From NCBI GenBank assembly GCA_022760475.1, contig JALEFZ010000035.1:1-64000 (forward strand): DNA of 64,000 nt. The letters are read 5' to 3'. Positions within the stretch are counted from its first letter, which is position 1. Each line of letters opens with the position of its first letter. Positions 9,432 through 18,382 of the stretch are shown here, in pieces. The position numbers and the translations under genes are program-made. The stretch comes from Bacteroidia bacterium (lineage in GTDB: Bacteria; Bacteroidota; Bacteroidia; J057). A model generated the notes under the pieces. That model was not told the origin of the DNA. It saw nothing but the letters and a program-made list of their open reading frames with translations, and did no database searches.

Positions 9432-9457
9432 CTTGCAGCCCTTTGAGGGGGCTGCAA
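9432..9457 (-). promoter_or_regulatory. Stem-loop between exbB and the first exbD
   Basis: The arms CTTGCAGCCC (9432-9441) and GGGCTGCAAG (9448-9457) form a perfect 10-bp GC-rich stem 20 bases after the exbB stop. No T-run follows on the minus strand, so it does not look like a full terminator. A role in mRNA processing or 3'-end protection that sets the ExbB:ExbD ratio is inference. Confidence 0.6.
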
Positions 9458-9476
9458 GTTATATCTTGAGGCTGAA

Positions 9477-10391
9477 TTAGTTGTTCACATCAAAAGTCTG
9501 AACGATGCTGTACCCAGCTTCATCCATCGCGTAAGTCATCTTGTCAATCTGAGTTGTGAAGAAGTTGTACAGCAACACAGAAAGGGCAGAGTTAAAGATA
9601 CCAAAGGCAGTGTTGATCAAGGCCTCGGAGATACCTACAGAAAGTTCTGCAGCGTTTGGAGCTCCACCTTCACCAAGAGCGGCGAATGCGCGGATCATAC
9701 CAAGTACTGTACCCAATAGACCTACAAGTACCCCAAGAGAGGCAGTAGTAGCAAGGATAGGAAGGTTACGCTCCAACATTGGAAGCTCAAGCATAGTAGC
9801 TTCTTCCAATTCAGCCTGGATAGCGTTTTTACGAGTCTCTTTGTCCAGGTCGGTTGCTTGTTCCATTTCCTGATACTTGCGAAGACCAGCTTTGATTACG
9901 TTTCCTACGGAACCTCTTTGTTTGTCGCATGCCATGGCCGCATCGGTTATGTTACCCTTTGCAAGCATGTGGCGAATTTTCTTCACAAATACGTCTGTGT
10001 TTCCACTTCCGCTGGCACTCAGCAGGGTGATCAAACGCTCAACGAAGATTACGAATACAACAAAAAGAATGGTCATCCCCATAGGAATTACGAAACCACC
10101 TTTGTAGATAAGCCCCATTAGGTTGTCCTTGGCGGGCTCACCTTCAGTCCAGTGTGGTGGTTTTGTGTCAGGATCTTTTCCGTTAGCAACCCACTCGTCA
10201 TGTGCAGCTTTAGCCTCTTTTCCACCTTTGAAGTTCTCAGGTTGACTAAATACACCATAGAAAATAGAGAATGCTACTATCCCGCAAACGATGATTGCCA
10301 GATAGGGAAAGATTGCCTTGAATGGACTTGCTGGCTTGATTTGCGCTTCCGCGGAGTAATCAGCCGGTGTCGGTTTGTTAGTATCAGCCAT
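9477..10391 (-). CDS. exbB: MotA/TolQ/ExbB-type proton channel protein
   Basis: Inner-membrane channel subunit that works with ExbD to convert the proton gradient into TonB movement. The 304-residue protein is longer than E. coli ExbB because of an extra N-terminal helix (about 26-48) and a periplasmic segment before the standard core. The core has helices near 97-122, 213-235 and 258-280. The MotA/TolQ motif region around residues 210-260 contains the conserved GLLGTVLGMI stretch. It is the first gene of the five-gene exb-tonB operon. A candidate minus-strand promoter lies about 220 bases upstream at 10607-10614. Confidence 0.92.
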   Translation of the reverse strand: MADTNKPTPADYSAEAQIKPASPFKAIFPYLAIIVCGIVAFSIFYGVFSQPENFKGGKEAKAAHDEWVANGKDPDTKPPHWTEGEPAKDNLMGLIYKGGFVIPMGMTILFVVFVIFVERLITLLSASGSGNTDVFVKKIRHMLAKGNITDAAMACDKQRGSVGNVIKAGLRKYQEMEQATDLDKETRKNAIQAELEEATMLELPMLERNLPILATTASLGVLVGLLGTVLGMIRAFAALGEGGAPNAAELSVGISEALINTAFGIFNSALSVLLYNFFTTQIDKMTYAMDEAGYSIVQTFDVNN

Positions 10392-10804
10392 TGTTTAAGC
10401 CTTTTATTGAATTAGATTTGATGTATGAATGAGTATGAAATGCGATCAAAAATATGTAAATGATGTAAAAACGCAAAGAATTAGAAAATTTAAACTCCCC
10501 TCTATTTCCATCTTATCTCATTTCCCCGATCATTCTTCCCCTTTCGCCACACAATTACTATTCTGTTTCTTCCCTTTTTCCACCTGTAAGAATTTCCGTA
10601 TTTTAACAAATATACAATTTAATGTATTTAGATCTAACAATTGATGTAACAACCAACGAACTTTTTTATCCCCCGCCACAGGACTTAGGGCAGCAAAGTT
10701 TCAGATTTTGATAGTTCAAAGAACGAATTACCAATAAGATTTAAATGAATTGCTAGTATCACTCAACTTTGTTTGTACCTTACTGATATAATTAGAGAGC
10801 AGTA
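10392..10804. other. Divergent intergenic region between exbB and the RNA methyltransferase gene
   Basis: This 413-bp AT-rich gap separates two divergently transcribed genes and must hold promoters for both. The only strong motif seen is the minus-strand box at 10607-10614. No further gene or RNA structure was recognised. Confidence 0.6.
10607..10614 (-). promoter_or_regulatory. Candidate Bacteroidota -7 promoter element for the exb-tonB operon
   Basis: On the minus strand the octamer TATATTTG matches the Bacteroidota -7 consensus TAnnTTTG exactly. A TTG lies about 23 bases upstream, somewhat farther than the usual spacing for the -33 element. This would give exbB a leader of about 210 bases. 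Sequence match only. Confidence 0.4.
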
Positions 10805-11950
10805 TTGAGCAGAAATTCCACAAACACCAACCCATTTTTTTTCATTGCCAAAACCTTTCAGGGTCTTGAGGAAGTATTAGCTCATGAGATTCAGGGAATT
10901 GGAGGATCTAATATCAGGATACTAAAACGTGCCGTTTCCTTCGAGGGAGACAAATCCACCATGTACAAGGCAAATATGTTCCTCAGGACTGCGGTCAGGG
11001 TCCTACGATCCATCAAAGATTTTGAAGCATTCAACGAAAGACAACTATACGAGCAGGTCTACCAGATACCCTGGGAAAATTTCATGGAAATTGGTCAAAC
11101 ATTTACCGTGGATGCCGTTACCGGCTCCCACCTGTTTAAAAACTCCCATTTTGTCGCCTTGAAAACCAAGGATGCCCTGGTGGATAGGTTCAGAAAAAGG
11201 GAAGGGAAGCGGCCTTCAGTAGATCTTCAAAAACCTGACTTACGAATCCATATCAATATCCAGGGCAACATGGCCAGGCTTTATCTGGATAGCTCGGGAA
11301 ATTCTCTTCACTTAAGAGGTTACAGGAAGGCGATGACCAAAGCTCCTCTAAGTGAAATCCTGGCTGCCGGAATGATCCTTTTGTCTGGCTGGGATGGCAA
11401 AACCCCTTTTTTCGACCCCATGTGTGGGTCAGGTACCCTACCAATTGAAGCATCTCTTATTGCATCAAATACAGCTCCAGGGCTTTTCCGAAAATCATTT
11501 GGTTTTTTCTCCTGGATAGATTTCGAAGAAAAATTGTGGCAAAAAATAGTTGACCAGGCACTGGAACAGGAAACAGAGCTGACAACACCTATTTATGCTT
11601 CTGACATTTCACCCCTGAGTATAAAAATCTCTACAGAAAATATGAAGTCTGCAGGTTTTGAGGATGATATCAAACTGGAAAAAATTTCATTTCAAAAAGC
11701 TCCTCTTCCCTGCGATTCAGGATTCCTGATCATGAATCCCCCCTATGACCAAAGACTTTTTCACCAAAATATCCAAGGATTTTACAAAGAAATTGGAGAC
11801 CACCTAAAACAAACCTACAAAGGCTGGACTGCCTGGATCATCAGTTCCAATATGGAAGCGATGAAAAGGGTAGGACTTAAACCCAGTAAGAGGGTTCAAT
11901 TATTTAATGGACCTTTGCAATGTAAATATCAAGGATATGAGCTTTATTGA
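10805..11950 (+). CDS. THUMP-domain class I SAM-dependent RNA methyltransferase (RlmL N-domain / YpsC type)
   Basis: Predicted to methylate N2 of a guanine in 23S rRNA, like the N-terminal half of E. coli RlmL (m2G2445). The N-terminal ferredoxin-like/THUMP part is about 1-165, followed by a Rossmann methyltransferase domain with the SAM motif DPMCGSGT at 204-211 and the catalytic NPPY at 311-314. At 381 residues it has the single-domain YpsC length and lacks the second RlmK methyltransferase. It starts with TTG: the first ATG (residue 53) would delete the conserved N-terminal strand (FFFIAKTFQGLEEVL), so TTG is required. The exact rRNA position is inferred from the family. Confidence 0.9.
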   Translation: MSRNSTNTNPFFFIAKTFQGLEEVLAHEIQGIGGSNIRILKRAVSFEGDKSTMYKANMFLRTAVRVLRSIKDFEAFNERQLYEQVYQIPWENFMEIGQTFTVDAVTGSHLFKNSHFVALKTKDALVDRFRKREGKRPSVDLQKPDLRIHINIQGNMARLYLDSSGNSLHLRGYRKAMTKAPLSEILAAGMILLSGWDGKTPFFDPMCGSGTLPIEASLIASNTAPGLFRKSFGFFSWIDFEEKLWQKIVDQALEQETELTTPIYASDISPLSIKISTENMKSAGFEDDIKLEKISFQKAPLPCDSGFLIMNPPYDQRLFHQNIQGFYKEIGDHLKQTYKGWTAWIISSNMEAMKRVGLKPSKRVQLFNGPLQCKYQGYELY

Positions 11951-12126
11951 AAGCCGTTTTTCTTGTTTTTCCTGAATAAAGAAAATTTTTTTACTATACA
12001 CACCAGATTTCTCAACAAAATTCGTATTTTATATTTATAATACATTAGGTTATATAACTATCCCTACAAGGCACAGAAAACTACAATTAACCTGGAATTC
12101 AAATCCACCTATCAATCGGACGCCAA

Positions 12127-12531
12127 TTGACAACAGATTTTCAAATAATAATGATCGAGGATAATGAAGCCGACGTCTTCTTATTCAAGATGATCCTTGA
12201 AAATCTTCAATACCAAGGCCAATTCAGCAGATTTGCCAACGGAAATGCTTTTCTACAAGCTGTAGAAGATGGTCAAAATAAACTTCCTCAAAAAAAGCTG
12301 ATTTTTATAGACCTTAACCTTCCTGTACTGGATGGCTGGCAAATTTTCCTCCAATCCCATTCCAAAGAATTCTTTCATGATTCTCTTTTCGTGCTTGTTT
12401 CAAATCTCTTTCCTCAACATTTTCAAAAGTCAAGAACTCAATATTCCAACTTGATTTTTCTTGAAAAGGAATTTGAATTTGATCTTTTTTCCCAAAAAGT
12501 TGCCGAAATAATTAAGTCCTTTGGGACCTAG
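12127..12531 (+). CDS. Single-domain response regulator (Rcp1-like receiver protein)
   Basis: A stand-alone CheY-like receiver domain of 134 residues with no output domain. The acidic pocket is seen at residues 11-13 (EDN) and the phospho-acceptor is Asp62 in FIDLNLPVLDG. The conserved switch Ser/Thr region and a Lys near residue 117 (FLEKEFEF) complete the site. The sequence resembles cyanobacterial Rcp1-type receivers. The start is TTG; the first ATG would remove the first beta strand. No kinase gene is adjacent, so its partner is not visible here. Confidence 0.85.
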   Translation: MTTDFQIIMIEDNEADVFLFKMILENLQYQGQFSRFANGNAFLQAVEDGQNKLPQKKLIFIDLNLPVLDGWQIFLQSHSKEFFHDSLFVLVSNLFPQHFQKSRTQYSNLIFLEKEFEFDLFSQKVAEIIKSFGT

Positions 12532-12632
12532 CTCCACCAAGCCATTCTTCCAGGCATCCAAACTTTCCAGAAGCCAGATTTGCAGTAAAATGCCTAAGTT
12601 CTTTATTTTACCTAGAATAGCTAGTCCAAAGC

Positions 12633-13463
12633 ATGATTTCAGCAAAGCTCCACAACGAAATAGTTGATTTTGTAAAAGGTAATGGCCGCCTGACAGTATT
12701 GACAGGTGCAGGGGTCTCCGCAGAAAGTGGTATTCCTACTTTCAGAGGTCCTGAAGGCTATTGGAAGGTCGGCTCGAAAAATTATACTCCGCAGGAAATC
12801 GGTACCCTGGCCATGTTCAAGAGAAACCCCAAAGAAGTTTGGAAATGGTACCTATTCCGACGAACAGTTTGTCATGAAGCTCAGCCCAATCCAGGCCATA
12901 TGGCCATTGTAGAGATGGAGAAGTTGCTCGGAGATCGCTTTACACTCATCACACAAAATGTAGATGGCCTCCACCACCGAGCAGGAAATAGCATTGAAAA
13001 GACATTCCTCATCCATGGTACCCTGGACTATGTAAGATGTAGTGTCCCTTGTAGCAACAAGCTATACCCATTTCCGAAGGGCATAGAGCCTAAGCAAAGA
13101 GACAGCGACCTTAGTGATGAGGAAATGAAGGTTCTGGCTTGCCCCAATTGCGGAGCACTTACCCGACCACATATCCTTTGGTTTGACGAATACTACAACG
13201 AAGAACATTTTCGTTTCAAAAGTTCCCTGGATGTTGCTAGCGAAACCGAACTGCTAATCACAGTAGGAACTTCAGGCGCTACTACCCTACCCTTACAGGT
13301 AATGGATACAGCCCTCAGTTCAGGAAGTATGATGATAGATGTAAACATCGAGCCCAATATTTTTGCCCATTCCGCAATTGAAAGCGGTCGAGGGCACTTC
13401 CTCCAGGGACCCAGTGGGAAAGTTTTGCCTGAAATTGTCGAGGTAATTAAAGCAAGCCTATGA
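12633..13463 (+). CDS. cobB: NAD-dependent protein deacylase, sirtuin (CobB/SIRT5-like)
   Basis: Removes acyl groups from protein lysines using NAD+, giving nicotinamide and O-acyl-ADP-ribose. The Rossmann motif GAGVSAESGIPTFRG is at 25-39, QNVDGLH at 108-114 and the catalytic His at 129. The zinc site is formed by Cys136, Cys140, Cys170 and Cys173. The YxxR signature of class III sirtuins is present (Tyr73, Arg76), which in SIRT5 and CobB binds the acid group of succinyl- or malonyl-lysine. Desuccinylase activity is therefore likely in addition to deacetylation. It follows the receiver gene by 101 bases and converges on the next gene. Confidence 0.93.
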   Translation: MISAKLHNEIVDFVKGNGRLTVLTGAGVSAESGIPTFRGPEGYWKVGSKNYTPQEIGTLAMFKRNPKEVWKWYLFRRTVCHEAQPNPGHMAIVEMEKLLGDRFTLITQNVDGLHHRAGNSIEKTFLIHGTLDYVRCSVPCSNKLYPFPKGIEPKQRDSDLSDEEMKVLACPNCGALTRPHILWFDEYYNEEHFRFKSSLDVASETELLITVGTSGATTLPLQVMDTALSSGSMMIDVNIEPNIFAHSAIESGRGHFLQGPSGKVLPEIVEVIKASL

Positions 13464-13533
13464 TGTGATAAAACTTCTGAGTCCTTTGTTAGAGGGATTA
13501 GCCTCATCCTGTATTTCTTGTAGGGAAATTCAT

Positions 13534-15459
13534 TTAGTTTTCTAGCCAGACATTAAGCCTGAAAGAAACAAAAGGCCGAAAGCTCACATCCACCTCCCTC
13601 AATTGTTGCTCCTTAAAATTAGCCGATAAGGAAAAAAACTCTTCGACTTCCTTATATACAAAATCCTGGATCTGCCACTGCCACCAAATACCCAATACCA
13701 ACATCTCCCTGTTTTGCTTAGCAAGTAGACTTACAGAAGTACTGGGTCCCGTCTGCCTGGTACGAATGTGGAGATTGATTGGAGTAAGAATGTTTTCAAG
13801 GCTTGTCATGGAAGTATTTAGCTGACGAAATCTTCCAGCATGCTTGTACCCAAATTCAGATAAGATTGAATAGGGACTACGCTTAAAGCGATGCCTATAG
13901 GTATTTTTCCACTCTATTCGCAGGGTGATCGTAGTGTCAAGGGTAGTTTCTGAGAACTCTTCCCAATTCAAATAAGAGACATGAATCTCTTTCCGATAAA
14001 ATTGAAGTGAACTTTTCCATTTCCCCTTCAACCTATAATCCGCAGATATCCTGGATTCAAGGTTTCTCGTAGACCTGTCTGTGAGGTTCCGGTCAGTGAA
14101 ATCCTTAACATTATAGGTAACATAGATTCTCTGTTCCCCAACCAGCCTCATGCCATTAAAAGGGACCCATTTATAGGCAAAATCCAGCCTCAAGTTTCTC
14201 TGGGTGTAGTTATCCTGGCTCCTTTCTGCAAATAAAAATGCATACCTACGCAAGCCCGCAGTCAGGTTATAACTCAATGTAAAATCCTGCTTCCAATTGG
14301 AAACCAGCCCCAACCTTCCTCCATAATAAAGCTCATCATGGTCATCAAAATTCTCCTCAGAGGGTGTATCATATTGAATATATTTATTGTTTCCCTCTAT
14401 GTTGAGGCTGTGCTTTGGTGAAAGCTGGTAAAAGGCCTGAAGGTTGAAGGTATTTGTTTTTCGAAATGCGTCTTTTTGCCTTTCTCGATTGACCAATCTA
14501 TCAAATTCCCTCAAAGGTAAATTCAGGTTATTCTCTAGTTCATAATAGCGTTCCAGGTAGTCGTATTGATATTCTCCCCTGATTTTCCATTTTTCCTGGG
14601 TGATATCCAGTTGTTGATGGGTTAAAATTTCCGTTTGATTAAATCTCAGGTCATTAAAATCCGGGAGGTCGGTTTCAAATATCTCATAGTCAAATATCCT
14701 GCGATTGAGAATCATCCTGTTGTCAGAAGTCCAGACATATCCCGGTCTCAATTGGTAACGAAATTGAAAATAGGCTGCGGCGGTATCAGACTCAATTTGT
14801 TCGATGGAAGAGAGCCGGTAGTCATCCATTTGATTGCTTCCAATCTCAAATCCCCACGCCAGATCAGCCTGATTTTCGATACTTTTGGTCCAGTTGCTCT
14901 TCAGGCTCACGTTACGTTGATGCCTGGGCTCGATGTATTTTAGCCTTGCCCAAAGGCTTGTCGCCATGGAAGTGCCATCTTCAAATGTATACCTGCCTCT
15001 GAGAAAAGCAGCAGGAGAAAACCCCTGATCCAATCTCCTTGAACGATAATCCCAGCTATAGCCCAAAAGTGGTGTGAATATGAGCCTTTCTTCCTTACCT
15101 ATATTGATCCCTACATATTGGCTATAACGCTGATTAAGAGTCGTCCAAAATTGTTCTACTTCGGTAAAAGAAGTGAGTTCCAACTTTTTCTTCAATTTCC
15201 AATATTGCCACCACTCAGCATCGACATTCAGCAAAACAAGAGAAGAAGGCTTTCGATTGGTATTGATTATTAAGTCCTGATCCCAGATCGCCCTGCCCCG
15301 ATATTTATTTTTCTGATAAGCATAACGCAATTGCGAGCGAACGGAATAGGTGAAGTTGTTCTGGCGGTTGAATGAAATGCGAAGATTCTGCCCGCTTAGC
15401 ATGCCTGCGAGCAAGAAAAACCACATCAAAAATGCCATTATCCTTTGGAACACCTTCAC
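13534..15459 (-). CDS. Putative outer-membrane beta-barrel protein of unknown function
   Basis: The gene encodes 641 residues with a signal peptide (about 1-23, ending LSGQ). The rest is rich in aromatic and alternating polar/hydrophobic residues in repeated stretches of 8-12, as in a large beta-barrel. Many segments have the form of a Tyr/Trp-girdled strand separated by charged turns, and the protein ends in an aromatic strand (FRLNVWLEN). No plug, TonB box or enzyme motif was recognised. Its 3' end faces the sirtuin gene. A barrel in the outer membrane is a reasonable inference; the substrate or partner is unknown. Confidence 0.7.
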   Translation of the reverse strand: MKVFQRIMAFLMWFFLLAGMLSGQNLRISFNRQNNFTYSVRSQLRYAYQKNKYRGRAIWDQDLIINTNRKPSSLVLLNVDAEWWQYWKLKKKLELTSFTEVEQFWTTLNQRYSQYVGINIGKEERLIFTPLLGYSWDYRSRRLDQGFSPAAFLRGRYTFEDGTSMATSLWARLKYIEPRHQRNVSLKSNWTKSIENQADLAWGFEIGSNQMDDYRLSSIEQIESDTAAAYFQFRYQLRPGYVWTSDNRMILNRRIFDYEIFETDLPDFNDLRFNQTEILTHQQLDITQEKWKIRGEYQYDYLERYYELENNLNLPLREFDRLVNRERQKDAFRKTNTFNLQAFYQLSPKHSLNIEGNNKYIQYDTPSEENFDDHDELYYGGRLGLVSNWKQDFTLSYNLTAGLRRYAFLFAERSQDNYTQRNLRLDFAYKWVPFNGMRLVGEQRIYVTYNVKDFTDRNLTDRSTRNLESRISADYRLKGKWKSSLQFYRKEIHVSYLNWEEFSETTLDTTITLRIEWKNTYRHRFKRSPYSILSEFGYKHAGRFRQLNTSMTSLENILTPINLHIRTRQTGPSTSVSLLAKQNREMLVLGIWWQWQIQDFVYKEVEEFFSLSANFKEQQLREVDVSFRPFVSFRLNVWLEN

Positions 15460-15631
15460 TATAGAAATGTACTGATTCTTTTTTTAAGAAAGAGGGAAAG
15501 AACTTTACACTTTGACCACTTTCCCTGAAGATTCTCATTGAGAATAGAGATACTTCATAATATGGACTAAAAACGAACCTGAACGGCAGTTATTCTAACA
15601 TGGTTGGAACATGAAATCGTGGAGGATAAAT

Positions 15632-15639
15632 TATATTTG
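15632..15639 (+). promoter_or_regulatory. Candidate Bacteroidota -7 promoter element
   Basis: TATATTTG matches the TAnnTTTG consensus exactly, with a TTGG 24 bases upstream. It would drive the small secreted-protein gene at 15747 through a leader of about 100 bases. Motif match only. Confidence 0.4.
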
Positions 15640-15746
15640 TAGTATAATTTAATCATTGAACTAACCCAAACATACAAAAGCAAAGACCTAAGCAAAGACA
15701 GCAACCCAATTATTCTTTTTTTCAGTTGTCTTTTTCTTTTAAACCC

Positions 15747-16316
15747 ATGAAAAACAGGTCATTAGCTTTAATTACCCTGCTTCTGATTCCTTTTTTTTGC
15801 AATGCTCAGAATCCCATGTTTAAAGGCTGGGGAAAGAGTAAAGAAGTTGTATTAAACAGCATTTCGAAGATTCCAGAGGTAAAAATTTACAATAAACCAA
15901 CAGGTCTATATCTGTTGGCCTCATACAAAAAGTCAAACTTTTCTTACACGTTTAACAAATCAAGTCTCTATGAAGTCGTTATGGAGAAAAGCTTTACCAG
16001 CAAAAAATCTGCCGATCAATCCTTTGATAATTGTTTGGCCTACTTCGGTACGATAAGGGCTCAACTTGTAGCCAAAAGTGATGAGGAAAAGGACCTAAGC
16101 GAATATGTATTTGCCTCTCAAGGCAAAGTATACTGGCTTAGCCTTAAGACACATTCCAGGAAAAATAGTAAGATAAGCCTCATACAAAGAGATCTTACTG
16201 AAACTCCACTGGAATTATGGTCAGAACTTGAGCACAAAGTAGCCAGTGAAATTGGCGTTCGGGATGCCAGCCTCGCCCTACCCATAGCCAATGCTATGGA
16301 CGTAGTTCAGGATTAG
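15747..16316 (+). CDS. Hypothetical secreted protein
   Basis: A protein of 189 residues that I do not recognise. It has an N-terminal signal peptide (hydrophobic 6-18, then FCNAQ), so the mature protein is probably periplasmic or exported. The chosen ATG gives a clean signal sequence; an in-frame TTG 21 bases upstream would add seven residues and is less likely. The mature part is Lys/Ser rich with no cysteine motif or repeat. Its last 23 bases overlap the 3' end of the convergent di-haem peroxidase gene. A candidate promoter lies at 15632-15639. Confidence 0.65.
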   Translation: MKNRSLALITLLLIPFFCNAQNPMFKGWGKSKEVVLNSISKIPEVKIYNKPTGLYLLASYKKSNFSYTFNKSSLYEVVMEKSFTSKKSADQSFDNCLAYFGTIRAQLVAKSDEEKDLSEYVFASQGKVYWLSLKTHSRKNSKISLIQRDLTETPLELWSELEHKVASEIGVRDASLALPIANAMDVVQD

Positions 16317-17403
16317 TAACAAAAGCCGTATCATTCAGGGACAACAAAAATGCTTTGAGGTCAGCTTTTTCCTCATCCGTGAAACCCATGGTCCGCATTA
16401 GGTTGTCCCTGTTAATGTTATTTGGATCTCCTCCTTGTTGATAAAAATCCAGTACCTCATCAAGGGTCTGAAACCTGCCATCATGCATATAAGGCGCCGT
16501 AAAGGAGAGATTTCTTAAAGATGGAACCTTAAAACCTACTTCATCTCCGAAAATCCTGAAGCTACCCAGGTCTTCACCAAACGGATCATTGGATGGAAAA
16601 AGACCATTGTTCCTGAAAGTAAGTCCAGGATCATCCAAATTCGGTCCTCCATGGCAATGAAAACACTCTGCATGAAGTTTGCCTTCCCTTTCATCAAAAA
16701 ACACCTTGAACCCTCTCCATTCCTGTTCGGTAAAAACTGTACTATCCAGTCCCCTCTCAAAGTACAAGTCATATTTGGTCTCATAGCTAACCAACATCCG
16801 TTCAAAAGAAGCAAGAGCCATAGCAATGTAGATATCCTTAACTGTATCCTGAAAAGCAATCTCGAATTGTTCGACATAAACAGGGTCTTGCTTCAACCTT
16901 CGATTGACCTCTTCCAGTGTATTGATCATCTCCACCTCATTCAAAATGGGCTTCAAAGACTGAATTTCCAATTCATCAAAAGCACCATCCTCCGCAAAAA
17001 TAGCCCCATCCCAAAATAGAAATCGGTCATTTTGAATGTTAAACAAGGCCATGGCATTCCTTCTTTGTTCTGGGAATAAACCCGTTGCCCCTCCTACACC
17101 TAGACTAAATGGCCTGGGATCGGAAAAAGCCAGGTTCGGGTCATGGCATGAAGAACAGGAAATGGTAGAATCCAAAGACAATATCGGATCGTAGAAGAGC
17201 ATTTTCCCCAATTGAACCTTGGCTTTGGTCATGGGATTGTAGTCAGGGATGGTCATGGGCTCAACATGAGCTGGGAGTTGGGGAACAAATACAGCCCTGA
17301 GATCATCCAGGATTGGGTCCTCATTGTTGCAACATGCTGAAACCGCAAATACGAGGGCGACTAAAATAATATACCTCCAATACGTCATGGAATTGCTTTT
17401 CAA
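16294..17403 (-). CDS. Di-haem cytochrome c peroxidase, MauG/MbnH-like lipoprotein
   Basis: A 369-residue member of the CcpA/MauG superfamily. It begins with a lipoprotein signal (lipobox SAC, Cys24). Two c-type haem sites are visible: CSSCH at 83-87 and CFHCH at 247-251. The family motif APYMHDGRF follows at about 303-311. It lies 35 bases downstream of an MbnP-family gene on the same strand. In the characterised MbnH-MbnP pair, the di-haem enzyme oxidises a tryptophan of MbnP to kynurenine to create a copper site. By analogy this protein may modify its neighbour rather than act as a plain peroxide scavenger; that is inference. Confidence 0.9.
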   Translation of the reverse strand: MKSNSMTYWRYIILVALVFAVSACCNNEDPILDDLRAVFVPQLPAHVEPMTIPDYNPMTKAKVQLGKMLFYDPILSLDSTISCSSCHDPNLAFSDPRPFSLGVGGATGLFPEQRRNAMALFNIQNDRFLFWDGAIFAEDGAFDELEIQSLKPILNEVEMINTLEEVNRRLKQDPVYVEQFEIAFQDTVKDIYIAMALASFERMLVSYETKYDLYFERGLDSTVFTEQEWRGFKVFFDEREGKLHAECFHCHGGPNLDDPGLTFRNNGLFPSNDPFGEDLGSFRIFGDEVGFKVPSLRNLSFTAPYMHDGRFQTLDEVLDFYQQGGDPNNINRDNLMRTMGFTDEEKADLKAFLLSLNDTAFVTNPELRP

Positions 17404-17438
17404 TAAAAATAGTTAATAAGATATTCCCAATCTAATAT

Positions 17439-18173
17439 TTATGGTCGGCGGATGGCCTCGTTCGCTAGGTTCAACATGACTCGCTCCGCTAATTTATAAG
17501 CGCTTGAACCTACAGGAGTAGAATGGCTAAAATTTTCTGTCGCAAGATCCAAGGTATCAGAAGGTGAGGCAATCAAATAAGGAACCTCCACAATCAAGTC
17601 ATAGGCTAAAGGATCTTCTCCATCAATATTTATGCCTTCATCTATACACACATCTTGATACAGCCCCATGGTACCAGGATGGTATAAGAAAAACTTATCA
17701 AAGTTCCCGTTTCCCTCGCTGTCCCAATCCCCCTCAACCTTCGCAAAAATATAACCCGTAGACCAGCTCCAATGCATATTGGTACGGATGCTCAAGGGGT
17801 GATCCTCGCTGTACTGAGCAGGGTTGTCAAGGTTTCTATCTTCAGGAACCCCTAGTCCGAAACAAAGTGAAGTATAATCTCCCTCTGGGATACTTAGGGT
17901 AATCTGACGAGAACCATCTACCATATCTATGAGGAAACTTTCATCTATAAACTCCTCCGTACCATCAGCTTTTTTCAGCGTCAGACCTGAAACAAAAAAC
18001 TCCAGGTGATCCACTTTTACCTGATCAGTTCCCCTGAGGGTAAATGCTGTTTCTGCTGTCCACGCACTGCCATTTACCTCCGGCTTAAAGTTGATCTCCA
18101 AAATTGAAGGCTCCTGCTTACAGGATATAACGGAAAGTCCTACAAAGATCAATACAAATATTTTCTTGTTCAT
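17439..18173 (-). CDS. MbnP-family copper-binding lipoprotein
   Basis: A 244-residue lipoprotein (lipobox ending at Cys18) with the MbnP fold: an N-terminal strand with NFKPEVNG (28-35), a central LEFFVSGLTL (57-66), and the diagnostic TNMHWSWSTGY at 131-141 with His134, Trp135 and Trp137. A second conserved His lies in YHPGT (His165). In the family a tryptophan near the histidines is converted to kynurenine to complete a high-affinity copper site. It is directly upstream of, and probably co-transcribed with, the MauG/MbnH-type gene. No TonB receptor gene is adjacent here. Confidence 0.85.
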   Translation of the reverse strand: MNKKIFVLIFVGLSVISCKQEPSILEINFKPEVNGSAWTAETAFTLRGTDQVKVDHLEFFVSGLTLKKADGTEEFIDESFLIDMVDGSRQITLSIPEGDYTSLCFGLGVPEDRNLDNPAQYSEDHPLSIRTNMHWSWSTGYIFAKVEGDWDSEGNGNFDKFFLYHPGTMGLYQDVCIDEGINIDGEDPLAYDLIVEVPYLIASPSDTLDLATENFSHSTPVGSSAYKLAERVMLNLANEAIRRP

Positions 18174-18382
18174 GAATCGATGTTTGGGAAATTATGTATA
18201 AAGATAACGACCTGGATAAGGCTTTGGTTTGTAAATAAGTGTGCGAAAAATGGGATAAAAAATGACACAAATCATGTAAAAACCTTTAATCCTTCGTCAA
18301 TCTGAAGGATTAATAAGTTTCATTTATTTTACATTGCCTGTAACACAAGTATCATTTCAGATTCTAAAAACACACTTAAATT

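Noticed and set aside
11966-11990. AT-rich hairpin TTTTC/GAAAA with T-run after the RNA methyltransferase gene
   Set aside because: The stem is only five A/T-rich pairs and could arise by chance, so it was not called a terminator.
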